The notes beneath the pieces are model-generated. The model saw only the letters and a program-made list of their open reading frames with translations. It was not told where the DNA came from and did not search any database. 64,000 nt of DNA from Benincasa hispida (taxonomy: Eukaryota > Streptophyta > Magnoliopsida > Cucurbitales > Cucurbitaceae), in assembly GCF_009727055.1 (NCBI RefSeq), contig NC_052350.1:29848208-29912207 (forward strand), written 5' to 3'. The position numbers and the translations under genes are program-made. Position 1 is the first letter of the stretch; the number at the start of each line of letters is the position of its first letter. This document shows, in pieces, positions 10,822 to 21,473 of the stretch.

Positions 10822-12660
10822 TGAAGTAACTCTTAAAAAAGAGTACCCATGAGCGGAAGCGAATCTTTTCGATTTCAATGTGACAAAGTTACCACACATA
10901 CATTTTAACATACAGATACACATTCTAACACTAATTGCAGGCATACTTTAACAAATAAAATACAAAAGACCAAGAGACTTACCAGTTAAAGATAATCTTC
11001 AATCAAACTCGGTCCAGTGGAAACGAACTCCTCTTGCTCCTTAACGTCCAGCAAACAGTCGCCTAACAGTACCACGGTCGTCTACACGATCGGCAGCACA
11101 CGAACCAACAGCAACCAGGGATGACACCACCACTCGAAGCCCTCAGTATTCTCGGAGTGAGAATTCAAAGGGTGAACTTTGATGGAATTGGTAGAGAGGA
11201 GGAGGAAAAAGACGATCGTGTAGTACGAACAAGCAAGTGGGAGTAGTAGAAGACTATCATATAGTCGGGTGCTTGTCGTTTAGAAAAAGAAACATGATCA
11301 TGTAGGTTTAACTAAGCAATTTTCTATCAAATGGTAAGTGATCGTTTAGGTCTACTCGGCAAGCTAAGTAATCATATAGTAAACTTAAGCGATCATTTAG
11401 AAATTGCGGGCGATCGTTTAGTATGTGGGTGTGCAATCGTTTAGGAAGACGGGCACTATCGTATAGGCTCTCAATGCTAAGCGATCATATATATTCACAT
11501 CGTGAGCAATTTTTCTTGCATGTCTTGTATCTTTTATCTCAAAATAAAAAAAATTTTCATTTTATTCTTCAGTTACAAGAATTGAATTCGAACTTCCCAC
11601 TTTCGCACGATTCCGGAGAAATACTCGGCCAATTATCTCATAACCGCCTAATTAATTAAATAATGAATATAATCATATTATATTCTTAATCTACAGTTTG
11701 ATATCATATATCTACTATAGTATTTTCTCCTCTATTTGATATAAATCATATTTATATCTAATTTCCTCCAAAATAATGTATCTCATACATTTAGTCATTA
11801 TAATCATATATAATTAACCGGTTCAATATATCATATATAATCAAACTTCTTCTTGTCAATTTGAAATTTCAAACAGACCCAAAAACTTATTCTCAACCTT
11901 ATCCACGCTACCAAGGGGACCTTATGGACCTATGGCTCGAAGCTCCAATGGTACATGAATAGCTGACTAAACTCTTTAGCCATAAGATCCACCATCCGTT
12001 AACTGCCAGACATTCCACTAAAGACCAACAGCTGAACTCTTCTTACCACAGATATATTTCTGTGTCCATTGGATATAACCAATCATTGAGTACGATGATC
12101 CTTCACATATGCTCATAAGTACAGCTGGGCCAAATTACCGTTTTTCCCCTGTAGGTACATCTCACTCCTTAAGTACCACCGATTCCTTTAATGAACCATA
12201 CAACATAGTCCAACTATGTGTGAAAACCTCTCGAGCCAAGAGAAGGTGTTGTGGTGCCACATCGTTCAAGCCCTGGAACAGTCCCTTAAAGAAGCTATCT
12301 ATCTACTTACCCCTGTTTCGGGAAAGGAGTGAATTTCATCTTGTGTAGCTGAGTTTCCAGCTCCCAAATCAAAAGAATCCTCAAAGTGGTAGGTTGGAGT
12401 TGGTGAACTGGCCATTCGCACCCATGCAAATCAAAGGACCGCCCTCAATGGCAGGACTTCCCAACTCACTTAGGATTGAGGTCATGTTACCTATGGTCAT
12501 CCTAGTGAAGTGAAGTCTCTGCCATGAACAATGTTATATAACGAGACGTTAACACTTTGTGGTCTTACAAACTCTTTGTATAGGATGCCCCCGCTCGCAT
12601 ATACCCTACACAAATGATCAGAATCAGACCATCTGTGACAAGTTACAACACTTGTAACTA
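10822..12660 (-). mobile_element. Inverted copia LTR H
   Basis: The plus strand starts with TGAAGTAACTC, the reverse complement of the LTR 3' end seen before the primer site of F (59.71 kb), and runs backwards through an LTR of the C subfamily. Landmarks are the ACGATCGT-rich part (11085-11480), 'ggaccttatggacctatggc' (11920), 'gttaactgcca' (12000) and 'ctttgtataggatgcccccg' (12570). Homology to C stops at about 12660, so roughly 300 bases of the LTR start are missing. No primer site adjoins the inner end. It is therefore a solo or rearranged LTR. Confidence 0.8.
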
Positions 12661-13526
12661 ACCCAAACTTCATTGTGAAAGGTGACTTCATCATTTTCGA
12701 AGGTATGATTTTTCTCCTCCCACTTTGTTCTTTGGGTTGTTTTCTACCATTGGAGTAATACCTTGCACCTGTTTCAAAATAAACCATAGTATATTAAGCT
12801 TAATCTCTTGAATATGTAACCAATTTATTAATTTTCAATAATTGTAACTTACATGTTTCGTCTTCGATGTCTTCTTTTCATTGTCCTGACATGTGCTATC
12901 AACCTTCTTTTTCCCTATAATATATACAACTTTCACATTAAAATCCAATACATTGTAAAGTAATCTATAACTAACAGTTCTATATGGATATATACACATT
13001 AATCGCTTCTTTTTCTATCTTTTCTACTTCAAGTAAGAAGTTTTTCCTAAGTTCGATAGAACTCAAACATATACCTTGCACATTTAATTTGCAATAGGTA
13101 ACATTAGTTAGTATTTTCATAATTATAATTTCATGAGCCATTATTATAATTAGATGTACCCTAATACGTATAGTTAAATTTCTAATGTTTTGTAGAGATT
13201 ATTAGTATCATACCTCATTTAGCATTTCTGCATGTGTATCCATAACTCCCCGAATATTTTGCTCCTATCCCAATAGAATGAATGTTCTAAAAAAATTCAA
13301 GTTTGTTTGATATATTCAAATTTAAAATGAGCTATGATATATTTTGAATATGCCTTAGAACAAACCCTTGCCCTTCATTAGGTTCATTTGCTTCAATTCC
13401 TTTTTCTGGCTTTCATGTCCCTCTTTGTTTCCTTCATCAATACCTCCAACGTTCTACTTATGTTTTGTGGAAAACAATGACTATTGTAAAAAAAAAATTG
13501 AAGTTTATGATATATTTTGAATATAC
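12661..13526 (-). pseudogene. Downstream part of the DUF1985 pseudogene (short exons)
   Basis: This region contains minus-strand splice-like joints. The clearest exon is 13214-13264 (51 nt, phase 0: EQNIRGVMDTHAEMLNE), bounded by AG upstream and GTATGA downstream. Other AG|GTAT donor-like sites lie near 13070 and 13404, but their exons cannot be delimited. The left edge is cut by LTR H, so any C-terminal domain, such as the Ulp1 protease that often accompanies DUF1985, would have been beyond 12660 and is absent. Confidence 0.45.
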
Positions 13527-13848
13527 CTCTGTAACAACGTCATCCTCTTCATGTTCTTCTTATTCCCTCCATGAACCCCTTCTCCTATGTTATTTTCGTC
13601 CCCTCCCTCATATTCATTGTTGTTCATCATATTCTTCTTCACTTTCTTATTCTTTTTCATTCTCCATTTGTATTTTTTTTAACTTCCTCAGTTAGAATCT
13701 CTATCTTTTTATCTATCTCTCCAAACTTTCTCATTACAAGATCACAAAACTATTCAAAGTATTTTGGTATTTTAAATCCAACTCCTGCAATTTCTTCATT
13801 CCATCAGCTTCTTTCTCCACGTTCAGTAGTTCGTACTCCTTCATCATC
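13527..13848 (-). pseudogene. DUF1985 pseudogene, charged coiled-coil-like exon
   Basis: On the minus strand a 322-base segment between an AG (just above 13848) and a GTATAT donor (just below 13527) encodes charged stretches such as KFGEIDKKIEILTEEVKKN, with stops and length changes in A-runs. The composition (E, K, I, L) suggests a coiled coil. It follows the DUF1985 domain in the same orientation. Apparent plus-strand ORFs here are its shadows. Confidence 0.45.
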
Positions 13849-13914
13849 CTCATTAACCATCTCATATATTATGAACTGTAAATAAGGTTAGTAACATATA
13901 AACTATGGTTGGTA

Positions 13915-14700
13915 GAATATAAATTATCATTTATTTAACATAATTGAAATAAATCTTACATCTATTTTGTCGAAGACTTTCCTTGGTAGCTCATTCCATT
14001 CTGGATGCACATCAACCAACCAATAGTTCATTTTTGGTTTTTCATTTGACAATCTTTGGAAACAATATATTGAAGGGCCTGACCAAGGCTTGTGGTAATC
14101 CAACGATCCCCACTTGTAAAATATCTGCATCCTTGATCGCATTCTTGATGGATTGCACTATTGTCATATATGCGATACGATCCATGGATATTGATCAAAT
14201 TGTGTCTCATCATCCAACATCCTAATATGATTTGGATCCACTCCAATGATTATTTGTTTTCCAAGAAGGAAGTTTGATAAGAAGTATAGTTTGGCAAGTC
14301 TCACTCGGTCCTGTTTTTTCACTAAATCTTTTTCCATGAACATGTTCAATAAAGTTTTTTTTTTTTTTTTTTTTTGAAGTATTTTTTCATAAACCTCCCA
14401 CTAAATTTGTTTATCTCCAATGTTGGCAATTCCCCACAGTTAAGTCATGTGATCTTTTCAAATTTAACTATTCCAAACCAAATAATCTTCCCTTCAAAGT
14501 TGAGCGTTAACTCATCTTGTCGTGTTATACTACATTGTCGGCGGATTAAGTGGTATAACAATTGGATAGGGAATTCAGTAAGGACTACATCAGAACCTTT
14601 CAAGATGTTTCTTCTTAAGGTTATCCTTTATGTTTTGGATGGTTTCAAATTTTGCATATATATTCAGCTTTTGTATATTAGACTACCTACTTCTAGGTAA
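13915..14700 (-). pseudogene. DUF1985 domain, broken
   Basis: Read on the minus strand, successive frames give a recognisable DUF1985 domain. It starts with FPIQLLYHLIRRQ and DELTLNFEGKIIWFGIVKFEKIT, then (after a TGA where the family has Gly) LNCGELPTLEINKFSGRFM. Next come RLAKLYFLSNFLLGK and LDDETQFDQYPW, and after another frameshift IAYMTIVQSIKNAIK and VGLPQALV. A T-run at about 14355-14373 marks one break. In plants DUF1985 is found in expanded gene families often carried by Mutator-like elements together with a Ulp1-type cysteine protease (for example CUMULE in melon). No protease or transposase is visible here. Confidence 0.7.
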
Positions 14701-14803
14701 CAATAAGGGTGCATCATGAGGCATGAAACAGTAGTTCACCTTTAAGTAGATATAAACCACGGAATAAATTTTAATATACTGAATATGAATATTTTATACA
14801 TAC

Positions 14804-15066
14804 CTCAATAGTGTGTCCATATCGGCCTGCCTTGTATTTCCTCTTCCATAGTTTTCTGTATTCAACTTAGATTTATTCTAATTGGTCTGTTATATTTTGT
14901 GTATACCTTAATTTATACGAAAGTTTATTTTAGGTAAACCTTAGTTTATATAGTAGTATTAGATACATACCTTTGGGCTTTTCTCCTTAGATGAATTAGC
15001 CATTGATTTTTTGTTCCGACTATTAGTTTCCACAACCCTCCTAGATCGTTCTGTGTTCTTCGTTTC
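14804..15066 (-). pseudogene. DUF1985 pseudogene, exons h and g
   Basis: Two minus-strand exons with good splice borders. Exon h (14804-14865, 62 nt) encodes LNTENYGRGNTRQADMDTLL and ends in AG|GTATGT. Exon g (14971-15066, 96 nt, phase 0, open) begins ETKNTERSRRVVETNS, ends KEKSPK and is followed by GTATGT. Exon g is a diverged duplicate of exon f at 15151-15255: both start with GAAAC(A/G)A and share GTTG(T)GGAAACTA. The protein is rich in K, R, E and N. Confidence 0.55.
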
Positions 15067-15150
15067 CTAAATGTGCATAGTGAAAACGTGGTGTATCATA
15101 AATCATAAATATGATGGTCTTTTATAATCAATAGTATATTAAATTCATAC

Positions 15151-15561
15151 CTTTTTCTTTTTTTTCTTTTTTTTTCTTCAACCTTACTAGCCCTTGATTT
15201 TTTTTCCATGGATAGTTTCCTCAACTTTCCCCGTACGTTTTGTCTTCCTTGTTTCCTATTAAGATTTAAGTTCAATAAACCATACATTTTCAATGTTTGT
15301 ATAACATATATGCATATTTTTATTCAATATAAAGTCATATTATACCTTCGCAATCTCAACCTCCATTGTTTGTCTTTTTCCAACTTGTGCAGAAGCCTAA
15401 AAGAATCATTTGTACAGTTTTATAAATTTATAGAATATACATGAATTTTAGAAATATGTCACATATCAATATTTATACCTTTTTTGTTTGAACAGTTGGT
15501 ATTTTTGTTTCCTTGCCTCCATTATCAATTTGTCCTTTCTCACTTCAAGCGATACATTGTC
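15151..15561 (-). pseudogene. DUF1985 pseudogene, exons f, e and d
   Basis: Exon f (15151-15255, 105 nt) encodes ETRKTKRTGKVEET then a lysine-rich tail with stops caused by changes in A-runs. Exon e (15346-15396, 51 nt, phase 0) is open: ASAQVGKRQTMEVEIAK. Exon d (15479-15561, 83 nt) encodes DNVSLEVRKDKLIMEARKQ and has probably lost one A in its terminal A-run, since its neighbours are multiples of three. All are bounded on the minus strand by AG before and GTAT after, with introns of about 80-100 bases. Confidence 0.55.
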
Positions 15562-15714
15562 CTCTTATTTACATGATAGTACATGAAATATAATGACCGT
15601 TTATATATTATTCAAGGCTGCAGTAAATGATATATACCACCATTTATATATTAAAGTATATAAACCATATAGTAAATGATATATACCACCATTTATCATT
15701 ATATTTTATTTTAC

Positions 15715-16191
15715 CTCATCGGTCTTAGGGCATTCACATACAATCTCCTGAAACAAATTTCATAAGTTAATAGTTCTTTCATTATATTCCATCTTAATAT
15801 ATATAATAGATAGTAGAATATTTTGGGTTATATCATGTTACCTCATCCATTATTTCATCTTCAGACTCAGTAGATAGTTTCCCAACAGCATTTGTTTTTG
15901 GATTTTCCCTCTACATGTATGTCACATAGAAAGAGTACTACATTAATTTCAATGAAACTTGTTATGTTATAATGTTATAGTTTTGTTAATTACATATACC
16001 TCAAAAGAGTATCGGTATGGAACTATTTGTGTCCCAACCGTTTTCATATCATCTTCTTCTTCAATTTCTTCTTCGAGTAGTATGACTCTCAATGGTATAA
16101 AATCTTCTTACATGTGTCCTAATAGTCGGTCGAAAAAGTTTGAAGATGTTTGCTTTTCACCTTCATTGTGTTGAGGTATTTGTTTCTTATC
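15715..16191 (-). pseudogene. DUF1985 pseudogene, exons c, b and a
   Basis: Exon c (15715-15747, 33 nt) encodes EIVCECPKTDE. Exon b (15842-15910, 69 nt) encodes RENPKTNAVGKLSTESEDEI and three more residues. Exon a (16000-16191, 192 nt) encodes DKKQIPQHNEGEKQTSSNFF, a stop, then LEEEIEEEDDMKTVG and ends PYRYSFE. All are phase 0, with minus-strand AG acceptors and GTA donors. The acidic, low-complexity composition contrasts with the basic exons d to g. This is the most upstream exon I can delimit well. Confidence 0.55.
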
Positions 16192-16309
16192 CTATATGAT
16201 AAATAATGAAGAATAATTTCTTATAGGAAATGGTAGATAAATCAATATATATTAGTAACATACTTACATCACCTGACGAATGTTAAGTACAACATTTTTT
16301 TTAGTTTTC

Positions 16310-16405
16310 ACCTGGATCTCATTCTACTGGTAGATGCCAAAAGTCTATCACTTCTCCTTCTATTTGAAGTTTGGTACGGTAATTTAACATGTACCATTTT
16401 CCTAT
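16310..16405 (-). pseudogene. Possible further exon of the DUF1985 pseudogene
   Basis: On the minus strand a stretch ending at a GTGAAA donor near 16310 encodes GKWYMLNYRTKLQIEGEVID and continues FWHLPVE before a stop. It lies upstream of exon a in the same orientation. The acceptor is not clear, and I do not recognise the domain. Confidence 0.3.
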
Positions 16406-16900
16406 AGTTATTGGAACCAAGTCATGTACACATTGTGTATCAAATTATCATATGTATATATTCATCACATATAGGCATATAACAAATATACTGAGGTAAT
16501 GTATTAATAATATCGAGTTGACCAAAAACAAACTTTCCATATTGTCTATATCATCTTGGGGATAATTCATTGTGTATGTAGGTTATTAACAATAAACACT
16601 TGTACATATCATTTCGTTTATATATCATAATATGTTTTGGAATTAAACATTTGTGCATATTCATCTAATCTTATAGTATATAGCAAATAAGCATCATAAC
16701 AGTTATACTAAGACTTATATAAGGTCATATATAGCAAATAAAGTTCAAAATAGTCCTATGATATTAAAAAGCATTTCTATATAATTTTCATTATATTCAA
16801 ATGCCTATATATATTTAATAAACATCAGTCGATATATCCCCTTAGATTAACTTATGTATATATTTCGTCAAATATCAGTTATAACAAGCATACTGAGATA

Positions 16901-17135
16901 GGGCTGCTTTTAAATATAGAAAAATTAACTAAAATATTTACAAAATATAACAAAATTTTAGAATTATCAATGATAGATACTGATAGACACTGATAGACTA
17001 TCAGTGTCTATCAGTGACATTGATAGACACGGATAGGAGTCTATCAGTGTCTATCAACGTTTATCATTGATAGTTCTAAAATTTTGCTATCTTATAAATA
17101 TTTTCAACAGTTTTATCATTTGAAATAATTTTCCT
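16901..17135. mobile_element. Mutator-like foldback MITE, copy 1 (235 bp)
   Basis: The element is flanked by a perfect 9-bp duplication, ACTGAGATA (16892-16900 and 17136-17144). Its ends are inverted and imperfect: 'ttaaatatagaaaa...atatttacaaaatataac' on the left and 'atttgaaataattttcc' preceded by 'gctatcttataaatattttc' on the right. The core is made of GATAGACACT/ACTGATAG palindromic units. A 9-bp target duplication is typical of Mutator-like transposons. Copies 2 and 3 lie at 26320 and 28455. Confidence 0.8.
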
Positions 17136-17144
17136 ACTGAGATA

Positions 17145-18560
17145 AGGTATTAATAAACATGAGTTGGTAAGTTTTTCCATGTTGTCTATATCTACTTCAG
17201 GAAAAAAGTTTTTGTCTATGCAGTTTATTATCAGTAAACATTAGTTTATACAGTTTATTATCAACAAACACCACTACATAGTCTACTAGTTGTATAAGGC
17301 AAATATAGATCAGTCGTTATGTTCCACAGTGTACCTTTTTCAGTAAACACCAGATGAATAGAATCAATAAACACCTTTTGTCTAAGCAGTTTATTATCAA
17401 TAAACACTAGTACATAGTCTACTAGTCGTATATGGCAAATATAGATAAGTCCTTCTATTCCACAATGTACCTTTGTCAATAAACACCACTACGTAGTTTT
17501 TGTTTATAGTAGTAATAATAATTATGTGGATTCACACCATCTTTTTTTTACTAACTTTCCATCATTTACCCTTTCTCTCCATATACATACCGACACCGAT
17601 ATCCATATTAGTATCAGTATCGATAATCCGCATCAAGATTGATAATCACTAATCAGTATCTATTAGTATTAGAATTAATAATTTGTATCAATGATCTATA
17701 TTGATATCCATAATTAAAAAGTTAGTGTTTTTTTTTTGGCTTTTATCCATTATTTTTTGTTAGGGCATATTTATGAGAACAATAATCAAGTTAGTATTTT
17801 TGTTTTTATGAATGATCTTTGGCCCTTTTTTGACCCATTTGCATAAAGAATTTTGAGAAATATTTAGGTGCATCTCGGACATCATTTGTCTTTGTGCATC
17901 CCACTAAATTGTCCAATCATAACTTGTCATGTGACAAATTTAGTTTTTAACTTTTTTAAAAATATTTTAATATTTCTTTGATGTGAGTAGTGAGTATGGA
18001 TGCATAAAACTAGGTGATGTCTAGAATGCACCCAAATATTACCTAAGAATTTTATTTTTAGATTAGTTTGTTATAAAAATGTACTTCAAAAATAAATTAA
18101 ATAATATAATCTTATTAAATCAAACAATGTAGGTTTTGTTTGAAAATTGTTATTGTTCTAATTTATTTATATGAAGATTATGTGTTTTCTTCTCTAAAAA
18201 GAAATTTTATGTTATTGTAAATTGAAATTTGAATTGCTCTTTTATTTTTTTTTTAAATTATGCATTTTTTATTTTAATTTAAGTGTTAATTTCTTATAAA
18301 AATTTGAATAAGTAAATAAAAATGATAGTTAGTATTTGAATTTTAATAACATATTATTTACTTGACACATTTTATTTAATTAAAAATATAAAAATGGGCA
18401 TTCTAGTAATCATCTATATTTCATTACATTTTCCTATGGAATTAAATCAGTAAACATGGTCCCACCTCGTTCTGATAGACTGTTAAATTATGTTAATTGA
18501 ATTGGGCTGATTTTCTTTTCAAATTGTACCTATAAATCAAGATCGAGTATGTATAAGAAA
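17145..18560. other. Intergenic AT-rich DNA with a 136-bp tandem duplication
   Basis: Between the MITE and the Vps62-like gene I see no coding frame. The phrase CAGTTTATTATCAA begins two tandem units at 17251 and 17387 (period 136), each containing 'acatagtctactagt' and 'ggcaaatatagat'. A short degenerate run of 'atc(a)gtatc/gataat' follows at 17585-17710. The rest is plain AT-rich DNA. Confidence 0.6.
17251..17500. repeat. Tandem repeat, period 136 bp, about 1.8 copies
   Basis: Units start at 17251 and 17387 and share CAGTTTATTATCAA, 'acatagtctactagt', 'ggcaaatatagat' and 'ccacagtgtaccttt' (as 'ccacaatgtaccttt' in the second). They differ at about one base in ten. The overlapping minus-strand ORF is only the repeat read in frame. 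Confidence 0.75.
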
Positions 18561-18570
18561 TCCTACGTCT

Positions 18571-18916
18571 TTTATTCATTCTTTCACAATCTTCTTTTCT
18601 CTAAATTCATAAACGTTTCGTTCCATGAACCAAAACTAAATACCTTTACAATCAAATATACAATACACTTCTTTTCTGCCTGTTGATTCGAGACCCCAGA
18701 TACAATCGATCTCAATAACAATCCCCTCAAATCCGAATTCAGGAGTCGTATCTGCAACGAGAACAGCAATAACTGTAACAGAATAACCAAGCTAAATATT
18801 TCGGCCTATCTGCTCACTTTCACCATGTCCTGATGAAGAAATGACCATTTTAAAGAGTTAACTGAAAGCTATTCATGTTGTGGTGTAGTTAATTGATGAA
18901 TCTGTATGGTATATCT
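18571..18916 (-). other. Likely 3' UTR of the Vps62-like gene
   Basis: Downstream of the stop codon on the minus strand are about 340 non-coding bases. A canonical AATAAA lies at 18571-18576 (plus-strand TTTATT). That distance is normal for a plant 3' UTR. The exact cleavage site is not visible. Confidence 0.5.
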
Positions 18917-20472
18917 CTAGCATCTTTCATCTCCAAACCAGTTGTTTTTTTCCTTTGGTCCAGTTGGTCCTTCTTCACCATAGAGCTCGGTTGGGAATAG
19001 AGCGAGTAGATCTTCCAAGGAAAATTGGACAAATGGAGGAAGGAGATCGATTAGTTTTTCGATCTCTGATCTGGAATTATACACAACGGTTGGACCCCAC
19101 TCTCTCATGTACTGTAACCAATCTGGTTCAGCAATGAAGCCATCGCCAAGATATTCAGCAGCAATGATTTCGTATTTAACGCTTGAATCAACGAAAAACT
19201 TACTCCGAGCTGCATCATTCCTCACTCCAATTCCAGCTACTGACCCCTGAAGATAGCTCCCAGGATGTGGGAAGCTAGCATGACCGTGTTTCGATGAATA
19301 CACGATTGGCTTATTGCCTTGAATGAATTCCAAGTCAGAAGCATCGACCCATTTCCCACCGCTATGCTCCGAGAAGTACACTTGCCATAGCTCCCCAGAA
19401 AAGTTGCAAATTCGAAGTGTGAAGTGTTCCCAATCACTAACATGCTCCCCAATCTTTTTCAATTTGATATTCAGAAAACTAACTTTGATGGCTGCTGGTC
19501 CATTAAAAGGGCAGAAAACCCACATCACAATATCAGTAAAAGTTCCTCCTAGTGCTGGTTTAACATGAACATAGAGTCTGGCTGTTTCAATGTTCCCGCT
19601 CTTCAAAGTTTCTCTTGCATTATCGTTCGTTGGCAGATCGATCCAATACTCACCATCATTTTCCCCTCCACGAGGCAGATTGGAGCCTCTCATGTCAATA
19701 GGCTCACCCTTCGTATCACCATTTCGATACAAAAGAGCACCGTTTTTGAAAAACCACGGCACGGATGATGGGAAATATGCCTCATCGGGATGAAAGAAGA
19801 CGGTTGGCCCGTAATGTCCAATAAGTGCCTGAACCTGGTTCAGATTTGGCATTCCTTCTAATGTGGAATTGAGATTCTTCAGACAGGAAATATTCAGATA
19901 CTCTTTCAATGAAGTGCAGCAAAAGAATGTGCCCACAGAAACACCACTCTGGTACATTCCCCTTTCAAAGGGTCTTGTTTCCCAAACTTGAAATGATTGA
20001 GATTTGGACTTAATGCTAACAATTAAGTCACTAGTCTCACATCTCTCGGTAAGATCAGCTCGTACGCATCGAATATCGTCAGGTGCAGGCTCCTCAGGCT
20101 TGTCAGTGACGAAGAATCCCATGGCTCTATAACCCTCCGGGGCATTAGGCAGCCAAATAAAGCCAGAATCCACTCCATGTAAACCAGAACTCCAGATTAA
20201 GGTATAGTTTACTGGTCGCTTTAAAGCGGGCGATTCACTGACTGAGTTGTCAACATGATCGACTTCCGACGTATCACGAGCAACCAGAACATATCCTCTC
20301 AATGGCTGGTCACTGGGCTGGCAGTAGTGACCAAGGCAGAAAAAGCCATCTGGGATTGCCCGAGGCCTGTAAAAGATGGCGCCCTGGCTGATTCTCCAAA
20401 CTTTCTTAAATTTTGTGATCTTGGAAACTTCTATCTCTCCAAGGCTTATTCTTCCGGTGGAAAAACCTTTTC
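18917..20472 (-). CDS. DUF946 / Vps62-like protein, exon 2
   Basis: This exon encodes residues 38 (second and third bases) to 555 of a DUF946 family protein, annotated in plants after yeast Vps62 by similarity only; its biochemical role is not established. Recognisable blocks, numbered in the full protein, are GFSTGRISLGEIEV (40-53), IPDGFFCLGHYCQP (77-90), RCVRADLTERCE (about 173), YGPTVFFHPDEAYFPSSVPW (about 257), VSDWEHFTLRI (about 385), SKHGHASFPHPGSYLQG (about 430), REWGPTVVYNS (about 497) and the conserved tail GPTGPKEKNNW. No signal peptide or membrane segment is seen. The acceptor is CTAG at 20473-20476, preceded by a pyrimidine tract. The frame is open throughout and the stop is TAG. 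A start at 20302 would need a non-ATG codon and would lose conserved sequence. Confidence 0.93.
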
Positions 20473-20573
20473 CTAGTGAACAAATTCACAAAAAGAAGCT
20501 TCACATGGCTGCAAAAGTAGATGGTATTAAGAAAATATATAGAAGATCAAACACACCACAATCTAAAATCTTA

Positions 20574-20866
20574 AGACCCTATTTGATAACTATTTGGTTT
20601 TTTAATATTGTACTTGTTTTCTCACCAATCTTTACCATTATTTTCATTTTTAATAAGAAATCATTTGAATTCTTAACCAAATTCCAAATTCCAAAAACAA
20701 CTTTTCAAAAACAACTTTTTTTTAGCTTTCAAAACTTGGCTTGGATTCTGAAAACAATGCTAAAAAGTAGATAAGGAAACAAAAAACTAATAGATGAAAG
20801 TAGTGTTTACAAGCTGAACTTTCAAGAACAAATAACCAAAAATCAAATGGTTATCAAATGGGTCTT
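20574..20866. mobile_element. hAT-like MITE in the intron (about 293 bp)
   Basis: The inverted ends AGACCCTATTTGATAAC... and ...GTTATCAAATGGGTCTT match over about 30 bases with few differences. They are flanked by an 8-bp near-identical duplication, AAATCTTA (20566-20573) and AACTCTTA (20867-20874). An 8-bp duplication fits the hAT superfamily. The interior has no coding frame. A similar end (CATTTGATAACCATTTG) begins another copy at about 29280. Confidence 0.75.
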
Positions 20867-21473
20867 AACTCTTAAGCTTTTCAGTTTAGAATTACTTTAA
20901 TATTGTACTAGAGAGGTCCTATTAGAACTCTTGCATTGTCATTTTCCCCGGTTGCTATTAACGGTTCATATTCTAAGACTTCTTCAATCCAATTAATATT
21001 CAAGTCCATATTGCGAGAGAGAGAGATCAAATATATCCTAATCAATTGACTTAAGTTTTTTAGCACAACATTAATCTATATCAAAGCATCACAAATATTA
21101 AAGGGAGGGAAAAAAAAGAAACAAAACAGAGAGAGGATTCAGACCTAGACCTACTTCTTTTAAGAAGATTACAAATATTTTGACTAGTCGAGTTATGCTC
21201 AAGCTAATGGCTCCAACTGGAGTTTAACAGATGGAACTCAAGAAATTCGTATAACGATCGCTCCTCTCAAATCTCCAAACAAAGAGAAATTCCTCACATA
21301 ACAAAACAAAACAACTCCGTTTTGGGTGTTACAAATTTGAGATGGCTTCGGTACATGAAAGAGAATGCAAAACAACATAGAAATAGATCCACCAGAGAGT
21401 TGAAAGATAAAACAAGGGGGGGAAAGGAATACCCAAAATCAAGCAAGGACAAAGCACTCAACATTTCTCTTTA

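Noticed and set aside
13465..13885. Plus-strand Ser/Phe-rich ORFs
   Set aside because: They are the complement of a charged minus-strand exon of the DUF1985 pseudogene.
20302..20302. Start of the Vps62-like protein at 20302
   Set aside because: The codon there is TTG, the upstream frame is open and conserved, and a matching first exon with splice sites exists at 22039-22150.
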